A stretch of 64,000 bases of DNA from Niallia circulans NBRC 13626 (GTDB taxonomy: Bacteria; Bacillota; Bacilli; Bacillales; Cytobacillaceae), in the NCBI RefSeq assembly GCF_001591585.1, contig NZ_BCVE01000003.1, positions 308,835 to 372,834 of the forward strand. Reading direction: 5' to 3'. Below are positions 14,758 to 23,028 of the stretch, in pieces. The translations under genes were made by a program, and so were the position numbers. Under the pieces are notes generated by a model that was not told the DNA's origin, ran no database searches, and was given only the letters and a program-made list of their open reading frames with translations. Within the stretch, counting starts at the first letter, position 1, and every line of letters starts with the position of its first letter.

Positions 14758-15237
14758 TCAGATATAGCCTTTTTCTTTCAATGAAACGAATGTATCGTCA
14801 CCAACAATAATGTGGTCAAGAACGTCTATACCAATAATTTTTCCTGCTTCAGCTAACCTCTTAGTAACCTCTATATCTTCTTTGCTTGGTTCGGCTTTCC
14901 CCGATGGATGATTGTGTCCAACAATTATTGATGCAGCATTACTTAGGATTGCTGACTTCATTACCTCTCTAGGATGTACTATGCTAGCGTTTAAGCTTCC
15001 AATGTGACAGACATTGATTGATACTGGCTGGTTTTTAGTATCAAGGGAAGCGACAATGAAATGCTCACGGTCTTTATCTGCAAGGAGCAACTTCATTAAT
15101 TGGTACCCATCTTCAGGAGACCTAACTGACCTTTCTTTGTAAAGCAGACTTGATTCTTTTACTAATTTTAGTGAAACAATATTAACTCTTTTTGCTGGTC
15201 CACACTTATCCTTCTTTCCCTTATCCACATACTCCAT
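14758..15237 (-). CDS. radC: RadC-like JAB-domain protein
   Basis: 159 residues, mostly the RadC/MPN+ (JAB) domain. The metal-binding signature is complete: VGHNHPSGKAEPSKEDIEVT, with the H-x-H-P-S-G...D arrangement, followed by GIDVLDHIIVGDDTFVSLKEKG. RadC paralogues on mobile elements are linked to DNA metabolism or integration, but no activity is firmly established. The short form lacking the helix-hairpin-helix domain of chromosomal RadC is typical for SCC and phage copies. ATG 15237 has AAGGATGG at eight bases; the upstream ATG 15249 overlaps that site. Confidence 0.85.
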   Translation of the reverse strand: MEYVDKGKKDKCGPAKRVNIVSLKLVKESSLLYKERSVRSPEDGYQLMKLLLADKDREHFIVASLDTKNQPVSINVCHIGSLNASIVHPREVMKSAILSNAASIIVGHNHPSGKAEPSKEDIEVTKRLAEAGKIIGIDVLDHIIVGDDTFVSLKEKGYI

Positions 15238-15484
15238 TTTATACACCATCCTTATATATTATCGAAAAAATAATATATATTTGAAACGCTAATTAAATAC
15301 GCCTATTTTCACCACCAATAGTCTTCATATTTTACCACAGGTATTTTTTACATATTTTGCTTTACAACAGACAAAAACCTATATATAATAACAAATACAA
15401 GTAAGTATTGTTAATAAATAACCCACATGATTTTCATTTATTTAACCAACACGAAAAAACCAACATTACAAAGGGGGAAGTAAA

Positions 15485-16666
15485 ATGGAATTCAACCCGA
15501 ATCCAAGAGAACAATTGTTGATTCAGAAGGTATTAAAAGTACATTCAGAGGAGTATGCATTAGTTAGACTTACTGGAACAATGCTTCATAAGTCAATTAT
15601 TGATGCATCAGCCTTAATCAGGGGCATTCTCAAAGAAGGTGGAATAGTTGATTATGCTCATGTTGGACGTGGTCCGGATGGTAAAATTATGAAAGATATT
15701 ATTCTGCTTTCATCTGATGTCAAGACAGAAAAGGTAAGTTTTTATCGTCCACATACCAAAAAAGGTGACCCACGATTTTGGGTGTATGGTCTAAAAAAAT
15801 ATGTGACTGAAGGCGACATGATACTGCTGACAGTTTTCAATAATACGCTAGTGGTCATCCCATTAACACAATCAGGATTCCAACAAGATATCATTGAAGA
15901 TTTCTTTGGCATCGAGGAAAATCTTAAAATAAAAGAAGAACTATTTGAATTAGTTGCAGCCTTAAAAGCAAAGGGACCTGTTATTAGTGAATCTCCATAC
16001 TCTCGTGCAGCAAAAGATGTAGGAAGAACCTTAGAACGGGAATTAGGGATTCTCCCTAATAGTGATAAGCTAGCTGATTTCAAATCTAAAATTGAGTTAA
16101 AGGCAAAAAGAGAGGGTATGAAATCAAAAGATACTTTATTTTCAATGGTGCCAGACTGGTCTATTAGTTCAGTTTCTTCTTCCCCTGAAATGTTATTAAC
16201 TTATGGTTATCCTTCTAATAAGTACGAAGGGTATGTTGACCTTTTCGTAACAGTAAACCACGAGAAAAATAATCAAGGATTGTACCTTGAATTGGATGAA
16301 GAAAATGGTTTGCTTCACCAACACTATATTAATACGGAAACTGGTAAGAAAAGAGCCACATGTTCGTGGAAATTGGATGAAATTAGAAAGAGGTTGTATG
16401 CAAAGCATCCTGAAACAGTTTGGTTAATAGCAGAAGAGTTAGTCATAGATGGTAAAATCCATTTTCACTATAAACAAGCCAGTTACACCAAAACACCAGT
16501 TTTCAGTTCATTTTTAATGCTTGTTTCTCAAGGCAAAGTAACTTATGATTGGCGTGGACGAGTAAGGGAAGACGGAACTGGTTATAAAGACAAAGGTCAT
16601 TGCTTTAGAGTTTTACCAAAGTACCGGCACTTACTCTTTAATGAAATAGAAACAGTTAAACTATAA
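15485..16666 (+). CDS. MvaI/BcnI-type restriction endonuclease
   Basis: 393 residues. The region TLERELGILPNSDKLADFKSKIELKAKR (about 182-209) followed by SKDTLFSMVPDW is the core of the MvaI/BcnI nuclease family, with E204-x-K206 as the catalytic pair and the TLFS motif just after it. MvaI and BcnI cut CCWGG and CCSGG as monomers; the target here is not deducible. The first 150 residues form an additional domain without a known motif. AAAGGGGGA precedes ATG 15485. The C5-cytosine methyltransferase at 18787 is the only modification gene nearby and is the probable partner, separated by a two-gene insert. Confidence 0.78.
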   Translation: MEFNPNPREQLLIQKVLKVHSEEYALVRLTGTMLHKSIIDASALIRGILKEGGIVDYAHVGRGPDGKIMKDIILLSSDVKTEKVSFYRPHTKKGDPRFWVYGLKKYVTEGDMILLTVFNNTLVVIPLTQSGFQQDIIEDFFGIEENLKIKEELFELVAALKAKGPVISESPYSRAAKDVGRTLERELGILPNSDKLADFKSKIELKAKREGMKSKDTLFSMVPDWSISSVSSSPEMLLTYGYPSNKYEGYVDLFVTVNHEKNNQGLYLELDEENGLLHQHYINTETGKKRATCSWKLDEIRKRLYAKHPETVWLIAEELVIDGKIHFHYKQASYTKTPVFSSFLMLVSQGKVTYDWRGRVREDGTGYKDKGHCFRVLPKYRHLLFNEIETVKL

Positions 16667-16667
16667 A

Positions 16668-16711
16668 GGGAATGATGTATCAATAGCTTTTTCTACTGAT
16701 ACATCATTCCC
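16668..16711 (+). terminator. Terminator-like hairpin after the restriction endonuclease gene
   Basis: GGGAATGATGTATCA (16668-16682) and TGATACATCATTCCC (16697-16711) form a perfect 15-bp stem beginning one base after the stop codon. The following AATTAAATAATTAT is only moderately T-rich. Confidence 0.75.
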
Positions 16712-16961
16712 AATTAAATAATTATAGTACAACTTGAGCTTATATCTCTGGGCATGCTCCCAGTAACCTGTAAATATGGCTATGTAAATAATAGGAGTAT
16801 AATAGCATGCCCACCTTTTCTGAAATCGAAATACAATTCTTATATAATCATCTGTACTTTTATTTATAAATTACAGAATAATTTAACTTAACTTTATTTT
16901 TGTGGTTTAATTAAGGTATAACCTATAAGTACTACGGGTTATTGTTAAAGGGGGAAAAGTT
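16712..16961. other. Spacer with GGGCATGCT inverted repeat
   Basis: No gene is seen. GGGCATGCT (16750-16758) and AGCATGCCC (16804-16812) are perfect inverted copies 45 bases apart, and CTGGG/CCCAG (16748-16763) flank the first. GC-richer than the surroundings, it may be an old recombination or cassette boundary. The promoter of the next operon must lie in the AT-rich remainder. Confidence 0.4.
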
Positions 16962-17588
16962 TTGATAGACTCTTATGTTGACAAAACTTTGGAACATTTC
17001 AAAATAAACGAAACAAACAATCTAGAAGATTACTTAAAACGCCTTTATTTTATTTATCCTACCTTACATGTTAATCATGAAGAGTTGGGTGATATTATAA
17101 ATGAAGCCCAAAAAAGATTTAACACCTCTTTTCATCATATAAAAGTAATTGGTTCTAAACATCAAGGATTTAGTTTTATGGATAAAAATGGTGATGGGGA
17201 AATTAAATACGTTCAAGATGATTCTGATATTGATTTAGCAATTATAGATTCTTACTTGTTTAATAAGCTTTCAACAAATACTCTGATAGAAACTAATAAT
17301 TTTCAGGATAAAACCAAATTTAAACCTGATAAATTTATGGGCAAAAATGTATTAAATTATTTTAGTTACTATAGAAAAAATTTAATATCTGGTTTTATAA
17401 GACCTGACAGTCTTGGATGCTACAGTGACAGGAAATTATTTAATGATTTTTCAGAAGATATGAAAAGTGAATATGATATTAAAATAAGTGCTGCTGTTTA
17501 CCTAAACGAAATAAGTTTCATAATGCGTTTAGATAAACAAATACGTCAATTTTATGAGATGAGGGTAATTCAAGATGGACTTAAATGA
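16962..17588 (+). CDS. Nucleotidyltransferase-like protein paired with DUF262
   Basis: 208 residues starting at TTG 16962, about seven bases after AAAGGGGGA. The pol-beta-type nucleotidyltransferase signature is present as VIGSKHQG (63-70) and DDSDIDLAIID (86-96), spaced by a slightly longer loop than usual. A third carboxylate is not obvious. The stop overlaps the DUF262 gene start by 14 bases, so the two are made together. Minimal nucleotidyltransferases next to other components occur in toxin-antitoxin and defence modules; no cyclic-nucleotide effector partner is visible here. Confidence 0.65.
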   Translation: MIDSYVDKTLEHFKINETNNLEDYLKRLYFIYPTLHVNHEELGDIINEAQKRFNTSFHHIKVIGSKHQGFSFMDKNGDGEIKYVQDDSDIDLAIIDSYLFNKLSTNTLIETNNFQDKTKFKPDKFMGKNVLNYFSYYRKNLISGFIRPDSLGCYSDRKLFNDFSEDMKSEYDIKISAAVYLNEISFIMRLDKQIRQFYEMRVIQDGLK

Positions 17589-18729
17589 AAAATTTGAAAT
17601 TAAATCTGAATCTTTAGGTGAACTGTTTGTCAAAATGAGAAATAAAACTTTAGTTTATGACCCATACTACCAACGTAACTTCGTATGGGATACTGAACAT
17701 CAAAAGGAATTTATTAGGACTATACTGCTAGGATTACCGTGTCCTATGATATTTGTAGCAGAAGGCGAGATTGATTTAGAAACCCATATTAAATATCTAC
17801 ATATTATTGATGGGCAGCAACGAATGAGAACTGTTGAGAAATTTTTATCAAATAATTTGGAAGTAGATAACAAATTATATAAAGATTTAGAAGAAAAGGA
17901 AAAGATAAATTTTTCTAAATATCAAATTGGAACAGTTAGATTAAAATATAATCCTGAACAAGATATAACTGAAATAAGTAAGATTTTTCAAAGGTTAAAC
18001 ATAGGAAACTATGAACTAACGAGCACAGAAAAAACATTATCAAAGTTCTCTGATAATGAATTTGTCTTCTTAGCTAGATTAATCAGTAACGATAAGATTT
18101 TAGCTTCTGAAGACGTGGAAGGCTTAAGCGATGATTTAGATGAAGACGAAATTGCTAATGAGAATTCGATTCATTTCAGAGAAAATCCTTTTATTACAAG
18201 TGACTTTAAAGATTGGGCTGAAAAAAAAGAGTTCACCAAATTCAAGACCTTTTTCTTAAATGAAGAAATATATTCTATTCAACAAATCAAGAGAAACGTT
18301 AACACTAAAGATGTTATTGACCTAATAGGAATTCTAATAAATAAAGAGTTTCATGGAAGAGTATTAGAAGATGAAGAAATTGAAATTCTCACAGATACAG
18401 TTTTAAAACAAAAAAATCTAATTTATATAAAATTTGTTAAGGCTATTGATGTATTCAATAATATAGAAATACCTGAAGTATCTGGTTTTCGCAAAAAGAA
18501 ATATTTTTACCTTAGAAGTAATGCTTTTTCACTTTTTTTAACTTTACTTCTCAATTATGAATATTTGGACCATCTTGATATTGATAAATTTAACGAGAAA
18601 CTCGAAACTTTTTGTTCAGACTTACCAGATGACTATATTTCAGCAGCTAAAAATAGTCCCATGGATAAAAAACAAAGAAAGCTTAGAAATGAATATTTAG
18701 ATTCTATCATCAAAAATTGTATTTTATAA
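17575..18729 (+). CDS. DUF262 (GmrS/ParB-like) protein
   Basis: 384 residues. The DUF262 core is clear: YDPYYQRNFVWDTEHQKEFI (28-47), LLGLPCPMIFVAE and IIDGQQRMRTVEKFL (77-91) with the DGQQR motif of ParB/Srx-fold nucleases and NTPases. DUF262 is the N-terminal half of GmrSD-type modification-dependent restriction enzymes and related defence proteins. I see no DUF1524 H-N-H nuclease motif in the C-terminus, so nuclease activity, if any, would depend on the DUF262 fold or the partner. It follows the nucleotidyltransferase-like gene and converges on the methyltransferase. Confidence 0.78.
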   Translation: MDLNEKFEIKSESLGELFVKMRNKTLVYDPYYQRNFVWDTEHQKEFIRTILLGLPCPMIFVAEGEIDLETHIKYLHIIDGQQRMRTVEKFLSNNLEVDNKLYKDLEEKEKINFSKYQIGTVRLKYNPEQDITEISKIFQRLNIGNYELTSTEKTLSKFSDNEFVFLARLISNDKILASEDVEGLSDDLDEDEIANENSIHFRENPFITSDFKDWAEKKEFTKFKTFFLNEEIYSIQQIKRNVNTKDVIDLIGILINKEFHGRVLEDEEIEILTDTVLKQKNLIYIKFVKAIDVFNNIEIPEVSGFRKKKYFYLRSNAFSLFLTLLLNYEYLDHLDIDKFNEKLETFCSDLPDDYISAAKNSPMDKKQRKLRNEYLDSIIKNCIL

Positions 18730-18737
18730 TATTTTAA

Positions 18738-18790
18738 TAAACGATTTGCTTCACCTCTTAAATTGCAAGCAAATCGTTTATTTTATTTAT
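18738..18790. terminator. Bidirectional terminator between DUF262 and methyltransferase genes
   Basis: TAAACGATTTGCT (18738-18750) and AGCAAATCGTTTA (18768-18780) form a perfect 13-bp stem; TTTTATTTATATT follows on the plus strand and an AT-rich run lies on the other side. Confidence 0.8.
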
Positions 18791-20391
18791 ATTAATTGTT
18801 TTTTCGCTTCTAGAGCATTTCGTACTGATTGTGCTATAGCAAAAGCCAAAAGTGGTGGAACAGCATTACCTACTTGCGTAAACTGTGGTACCTCATCTTT
18901 TCTCTTATCTCCACCAGTTGTTCGTTTTCCTAAGAATTCAAAACTATCATCAAAGGATTGTATTCTTGCCATCTCTCTTACATTCAATATTTTATTCAAT
19001 GTAGGATGAATAAAGTCATCTGGCAAAGTTACCATTGTCGGTCCAGTCTTTTGAGAATCTAGTCTAGTCCTAGTGTTCTTATTGGTCAAAAGAGCATTCA
19101 ATATTTCATTCCAGTCAATATTAATAGTCTTAGTGTTTAATGAATCATTTAGGAACAACGTTACCAATTCCTCTTTAGTAAAAATCCTATTAAATTCCTT
19201 CTTTGCAACATTAAAAATTGAAGTAAAAGCGTCCTTCTCAATTTTCATTTTACCAATTGGCTTCTTAGCTTCAATTAAAAATAAATTAGAATCTACTTCT
19301 ATATCCCATAGTTTTATAATCCTTTTATATAAACTTACGATTAAATTCTTCTCCATTTTCATTTTATTATTATTCAATTCTCGTCTCAAAATGTTTAAAT
19401 TAAATTCTTTATTAATCGTGAATACTGTCTCAATAAGGAGGTTCGGATAATTACGTAAATCTAAAATCATTTCCCCATTATTTTTCTTCTTCAAAAGCCT
19501 ACTTTTCAGATTAACTACAGACTCACCTTGATGAAACAAAGAGAAACGCTCTTGTATCACCGCATTATGTTTGGATTCCTCCACATTAAAGTGTTTTACA
19601 AAATTAGGAACTGGCTCTAAACTCTCAAAATGTGGTGTACGTCCATTACTTGATGCAATTGCATAATTCATTTTATTTGTTCTAATACTTACTCCTGCCA
19701 ATGCTTCTTCAACTGTTATTTTTTCGTTTTCATTAATAGTAGTAGGAATAGGGTATTCTATTGGCGTAACATCTTTTCTATAAGCAAGTACTATTACTCT
19801 TAATCTTCGTTGAGGTACTCCAAAATCGGATGCATCTAAAATTTTAGGCTTTAAGACAGTATAACCGAACCCTTCTAGCTCTGTTTGAACAACTGTACTC
19901 ACTAATTCATCATCTCTATATTTAACATTATTAAAGCTTTTGAAATCTGGATTAACTTGCATACTCATAAATCCAGTAACATTCTCCATCACTATATATT
20001 TGGGTTGTATATCTTTAATTACTCTTAGATACTCTCTAAATAACATATTCCTTGGGTCAGACTTGTCCCTTTTTCCTGCTATACTAAATCCTTGGCATGG
20101 GGGTCCCCCGAAAATAGCATCAATATCCCCCTTTTTAAAGCTTTGTTTCTTATCTTTAAAATCAGAAAGCTCATTAATTCTTTTTAAAATATATTCTCCT
20201 TCTAGTTCTCTTATATCAGCCAACTCAAAATGTGTATTCTTCCCTTGAATTAACCCTAATTGTTTATGCCTATTTTTATACGTTTCCATAACGTGTGCAC
20301 TTCTATCACTTGAAAAAACGATGTGGAATCCAGCTTGTAGAATTCCTTCACTAAATCCACCAGCTCCACAAAATAAGTCTATTGCATACAT
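18787..20391 (-). CDS. DNA (cytosine-5)-methyltransferase
   Basis: 534 residues with the ordered C5-MTase motifs: I DLFCGAGGFSEG (5-16), IV GGPPCQGFS with the catalytic Cys99, VI MENV (135-138), VIII QRRLR (194-198) and IX-X HPTLNKILNVREMARIQSF...QVGNAVPPLLAFAIA near the C-terminus. A long stretch between VIII and IX (about 270 residues) holds the target-recognition domain, larger than average. It transfers a methyl group from S-adenosylmethionine to cytosine in its target site, likely protecting against the MvaI-type nuclease at 15485. Its promoter lies between it and rlmH, at the right end of the element. Confidence 0.92.
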   Translation of the reverse strand: MYAIDLFCGAGGFSEGILQAGFHIVFSSDRSAHVMETYKNRHKQLGLIQGKNTHFELADIRELEGEYILKRINELSDFKDKKQSFKKGDIDAIFGGPPCQGFSIAGKRDKSDPRNMLFREYLRVIKDIQPKYIVMENVTGFMSMQVNPDFKSFNNVKYRDDELVSTVVQTELEGFGYTVLKPKILDASDFGVPQRRLRVIVLAYRKDVTPIEYPIPTTINENEKITVEEALAGVSIRTNKMNYAIASSNGRTPHFESLEPVPNFVKHFNVEESKHNAVIQERFSLFHQGESVVNLKSRLLKKKNNGEMILDLRNYPNLLIETVFTINKEFNLNILRRELNNNKMKMEKNLIVSLYKRIIKLWDIEVDSNLFLIEAKKPIGKMKIEKDAFTSIFNVAKKEFNRIFTKEELVTLFLNDSLNTKTINIDWNEILNALLTNKNTRTRLDSQKTGPTMVTLPDDFIHPTLNKILNVREMARIQSFDDSFEFLGKRTTGGDKRKDEVPQFTQVGNAVPPLLAFAIAQSVRNALEAKKQLI

Positions 20392-20590
20392 GGTTTTTCA
20401 CCTCTGATATAATGTATCATATTGTCGAAAAAATTTCCAGGATTAAATATTGACTTTTCAATATCAATATTTGTTAAAAATAGAGAATTACTTTTGGGAA
20501 GTTTCCATTTCTCATACAAAACTTGCGTAAAAAAAAGAAAACATACAAAATGTACATTTTCTCAAATTTTTTCTTTGATTGTTTTAAATA

Positions 20591-20603
20591 AAAACCTCAT
20601 TTA
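20591..20603 (-). repeat. Terminal inverted repeat, right copy
   Basis: AAAACCTCATTTA is the exact reverse complement of 3394-3406 and includes the rlmH stop codon, marking the inner edge of the rlmH-side junction. Confidence 0.65.
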
Positions 20604-20621
20604 CTTATGATACGGTTCTCC
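20600..20621. repeat. Element right junction (att direct repeat inside rlmH)
   Basis: TTTACTTATGATACGGTTC plus three bases covers the last codons of rlmH and differs from the left copy at three synonymous positions. On the minus strand it includes TATCATAAGTAA, identical to the core of the staphylococcal SCC attachment site. Confidence 0.85.
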
Positions 20622-21080
20622 CCTCATAATCCGAAAAGCCCGATAAACCTGCTCCACCAGAATCAACCGCATCAATTGATGGGGAAATGTCATCTTGCTA
20701 AACGACAACTTGTCATCCGCTCTTCTCAATACGTCATCACTAAGCCCCAACGATCCGCCAATAATAAATGTCACTTTGCTCTTCCCGTATGTACCTAACT
20801 TATCGAGTGTGTCGGCTAACTCCTCGGATGACTTTTGCTTGCCCTCTATCGCAAGTGCAATAACGTGTGCATCAGCTGGAACTTTGGCAAGGATTCTTTC
20901 TCCTTCTTTTTTCTTCACTTGCAGCATCTCGGCATCGCTTAAGATTTCGGGTGCCTTTTCGTCTGGCACTTCTATAATTTCTATTTTAGAATAGCTTGAA
21001 AGTCTTTTTGTATATTCTTCGATTCCAAGCTTTAAATATTTTTCTTTTAACTTTCCTACTGTAATAATTGAGATATTCAC
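20601..21080 (-). CDS. rlmH: 23S rRNA (pseudouridine-1915-N3)-methyltransferase RlmH
   Basis: 159 residues, the normal RlmH (OrfX, YydA) length. SPOUT-fold features are seen: [27 protein letters not shown] at the N-terminus, [14 protein letters not shown] with the knotted SAM-binding loop, and the C-terminal [35 protein letters not shown]. It methylates pseudouridine 1915 in helix 69 of 23S rRNA. The reading frame is intact despite the element at its 3' end, because the attachment site reconstitutes the last codons. Confidence 0.97.
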   Translation of the reverse strand: MNISIITVGKLKEKYLKLGIEEYTKRLSSYSKIEIIEVPDEKAPEILSDAEMLQVKKKEGERILAKVPADAHVIALAIEGKQKSSEELADTLDKLGTYGKSKVTFIIGGSLGLSDDVLRRADDKLSFSKMTFPHQLMRLILVEQVYRAFRIMRGEPYHK

Positions 21081-21106
21081 ATGCTTTCCTCACTTTACAA
21101 ACAAGA

Positions 21107-21494
21107 TATCCACAATACTTATCCACATATCCACATTTTTAATCCACATATAGTATGGAATCACTTGTTCGCCACCATATATATGGCATTATTTTTACAA
21201 TATTCACAGGTTGTTGATAACTTTTCTTCTTCTGAAATTTGTTCTAAAATCGGAAAGGTTTCATACTCATTTACAACGGAATCTATTGCTATATCAACGT
21301 GTTCAGCACAACTATAAATCATATCTTCTTCTCCTTTTACCTCTTGCTGTTTTCATTTTTCTATAAATAATTGTGGATAATATTTCTTCTTGACCTTATT
21401 ATTAGTTATCCACATTCCATCTTATCATTCTACCTAAAAACTGCAACTACTCTAATGAAATTCCTCAGCCTTTTTCGATAAAACCTTATCCACA
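21107..21494. promoter_or_regulatory. DnaA-box cluster flanking the CxxH gene upstream of rlmH
   Basis: Perfect TTATCCACA copies are at 21119-21127, 21406-21414 and 21486-21494, with the reverse form at 21372-21380; one-mismatch boxes are at 21107, 21127 and 21140. DnaA-box clusters outside oriC, including one near the rlmH (yydA) locus, are known in B. subtilis and act in replication control. Confidence 0.75.
21161..21322 (-). CDS. CxxH/CxxC small protein (YyzF-like)
   Basis: A 53-residue ORF not long enough to stand out by length: MIYSCAEHVDIAIDSVV at the start and TCEYCKNNAIYMVANK at the end. The paired CAEH and CEYC motifs suggest a zinc site. A CxxH/CxxC protein between rlmH and htrA-like genes is a regular feature of Bacillus genomes. 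AAAAGGAGAAGAAG lies before ATG 21322. Role unknown. Confidence 0.85.
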   Translation of the reverse strand: MIYSCAEHVDIAIDSVVNEYETFPILEQISEEEKLSTTCEYCKNNAIYMVANK

Positions 21495-21586
21495 AGCATT
21501 TTATTATTTTTTACAGAAACTATTTCGCTCCATTACATCTATTCAGCAATAGTATCTCCATTCAAAAAATACATACACATAAAAAA

Positions 21587-21622
21587 AGTAGAGCGATACC
21601 TAAATAAGGCTTCGCTCTACTT
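21587..21622 (-). terminator. Terminator of the htrA-like gene
   Basis: AAGTAGAGCGA (21587-21597) pairs with TCGCTCTACTT (21612-21622); on the minus strand a run of seven T follows. It ends the wal operon side of the region. Confidence 0.85.
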
Positions 21623-21628
21623 CCTTAA

Positions 21629-22840
21629 CTACATTTCTTCCTCTGATAACGTAAGCTCTGTTGTTTCTAGCTTACCGTTTCGATAATATTTCACTTCCAT
21701 TTTATCGCCGATTTTCTTCTCCGTATATAAATGCTTTCTTAATGAAATTAAATCGACTATTTCTTCCCCATCTAGTTCTACGATAACATCTAGCTCTTTT
21801 AATCCTGCTTTTTGTGCTGGAGAATTTCGTGATACATCTTTTATCGCAACACCTGTTGTAACATCATTCGGTAATTTCAAAGCTTCCTGCTGATAATAGC
21901 CTGGAATATCACTAACAGATTGCAGTTCTACCCCCATATAAGGGCGCTGCACTTCTCCATGTTGTTCTAAATCCTCAATAATCGGAATCGCTGAGTTAAT
22001 CGGAATCGCAAGTCCAATTCCCTCTACCGCAGATTCAGCAATCTTCATGCTATTAATACCAATAAGCTGTCCTTCGATATTAACCAGTGCACCGCCACTA
22101 TTTCCTGGATTAATCGCTGCATCTGTTTGAATAACTTCTGATTGCCAATCAGGTGTCCCATCTTCATTTATATCGACAGGGATGGTCCGCTGTAAGCCAG
22201 ATATGATTCCTTGCGTGACAGAACCAGAAAACGTTAATCCAAGAGGATTCCCAATTGCAATGACTGGTTCACCTGCCTTTAAGCTATCAGAATTGCCGAA
22301 CTCTGCTACTTTTGTTATCTCTTTTGCAGCTACTTCGACTACTGCTAAATCGGTCCAAATATCAGCACCTATTAGCTTAGCGTTAATTTTTTTTCCATCT
22401 GATAACGTGACCTCAAGTTCCGTTGCTCCTTGGACTACATGATTATTTGTGACAATAAATGCTTTGCCGCCACTTTTCTTATAAATAACTCCAGAACCTG
22501 TGCCCGCTTCTTGGGCTGTTGTTTCATCTGCCCAGAAATTAGAGGACTGCAGATTGGTAATTCCGACAACTGAGTCCGCTGCTTTATCCACTGCCTTTGT
22601 AATATCCGTTTCCACGTTCAATGAAATATTCTGTGTTTTTATCCCATCAGAATTAGTTACGATTTGCTCATTTTCATTTCCATTCTGAAAAATTGCTAAG
22701 TCCGTCAAGCGGGGGCTTAATAATAATACTAGTAATGCTCCTATCACCGCACCTATAAATCCAGAGAAGAAATAGCCTCTTCTTGAGCCTCTCTTTGGCC
22801 CATCTCCCCGATTACCGTAATCATACTCCACAAGCTTCAT
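21629..22840 (-). CDS. htrC: HtrA-family membrane serine protease (HtrC/YyxA)
   Basis: 403 residues: short cytosolic N-terminus, one membrane segment at about 25-42 (FFSGFIGAVIGALLVLLLSP), a trypsin-like domain with the triad His134 (VTNNHVV), Asp164 (WTDLAVV) and Ser248 (NPGNSGGALVN), and a C-terminal PDZ domain (about 300-400). It acts outside the membrane as a quality-control protease. Downstream of walJ as in B. subtilis, where the gene is called yyxA/htrC. A small gap to walJ contains a terminator, so it has its own promoter. Confidence 0.93.
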   Translation of the reverse strand: MKLVEYDYGNRGDGPKRGSRRGYFFSGFIGAVIGALLVLLLSPRLTDLAIFQNGNENEQIVTNSDGIKTQNISLNVETDITKAVDKAADSVVGITNLQSSNFWADETTAQEAGTGSGVIYKKSGGKAFIVTNNHVVQGATELEVTLSDGKKINAKLIGADIWTDLAVVEVAAKEITKVAEFGNSDSLKAGEPVIAIGNPLGLTFSGSVTQGIISGLQRTIPVDINEDGTPDWQSEVIQTDAAINPGNSGGALVNIEGQLIGINSMKIAESAVEGIGLAIPINSAIPIIEDLEQHGEVQRPYMGVELQSVSDIPGYYQQEALKLPNDVTTGVAIKDVSRNSPAQKAGLKELDVIVELDGEEIVDLISLRKHLYTEKKIGDKMEVKYYRNGKLETTELTLSEEEM

Positions 22841-22987
22841 TCCTTTCTAAAGACATAATCTAAAAATCATCCTTAACCTATATCCTTATTATTTTTCCTG
22901 TTTTTTAAAAAAACAAACGAAATACTTCAAGAAGTTTTCTCCCTATCATGCCCAAAAGCCTTCCTGCCATACTTTTATTTCTCTAGT

Positions 22988-23020
22988 AAAAAAAGCGAAT
23001 ATCTAACTATCCGCTTTTTT
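22988..23020 (-). terminator. Terminator of the wal operon
   Basis: AAAAAAGCG (22988-22996) and CGCTTTTTT (about 23012-23020) flank GATAGTTAGATATT; on the minus strand this gives a stem followed by a T run directly after walJ. Confidence 0.75.
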
Positions 23021-23028
23021 CGATCCTG

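Larger units (their letters stand above)
3362..20603. mobile_element. SCC-like integrated element inserted at the 3' end of rlmH
   Basis: The segment between the two copies of the rlmH-end sequence is about 17.2 kb. It holds a Ccr-like large serine recombinase, a Cch-like SF3 helicase, DUF960 and DUF1643 proteins and RadC, all hallmarks of staphylococcal cassette chromosome elements, which integrate at the last codons of rlmH. The host rlmH end here contains TATCATAAGTAA, the same core as the staphylococcal attachment site. Cargo at one end is a membrane protein/GHKL ATPase/PLD-EVE set; at the other end are restriction-modification genes. Exact crossover positions within the repeats cannot be fixed by reading. 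No mec-type resistance gene is present. Confidence 0.88.

Noticed and set aside
18787..20391. Orphan Dcm-like methyltransferase unrelated to restriction
   Set aside because: An MvaI/BcnI-type nuclease with intact catalytic residues lies within the same element end, so a cognate pair is more likely, though unproven.
3362..20603. Prophage or ICE
   Set aside because: No capsid, terminase, relaxase or conjugation genes are present; the recombinase-helicase-DUF set and rlmH site fit SCC better.
21081..21317. Plus-strand ORF upstream of rlmH
   Set aside because: It is the antisense shadow of the CxxH/CxxC gene and the DnaA-box repeats.
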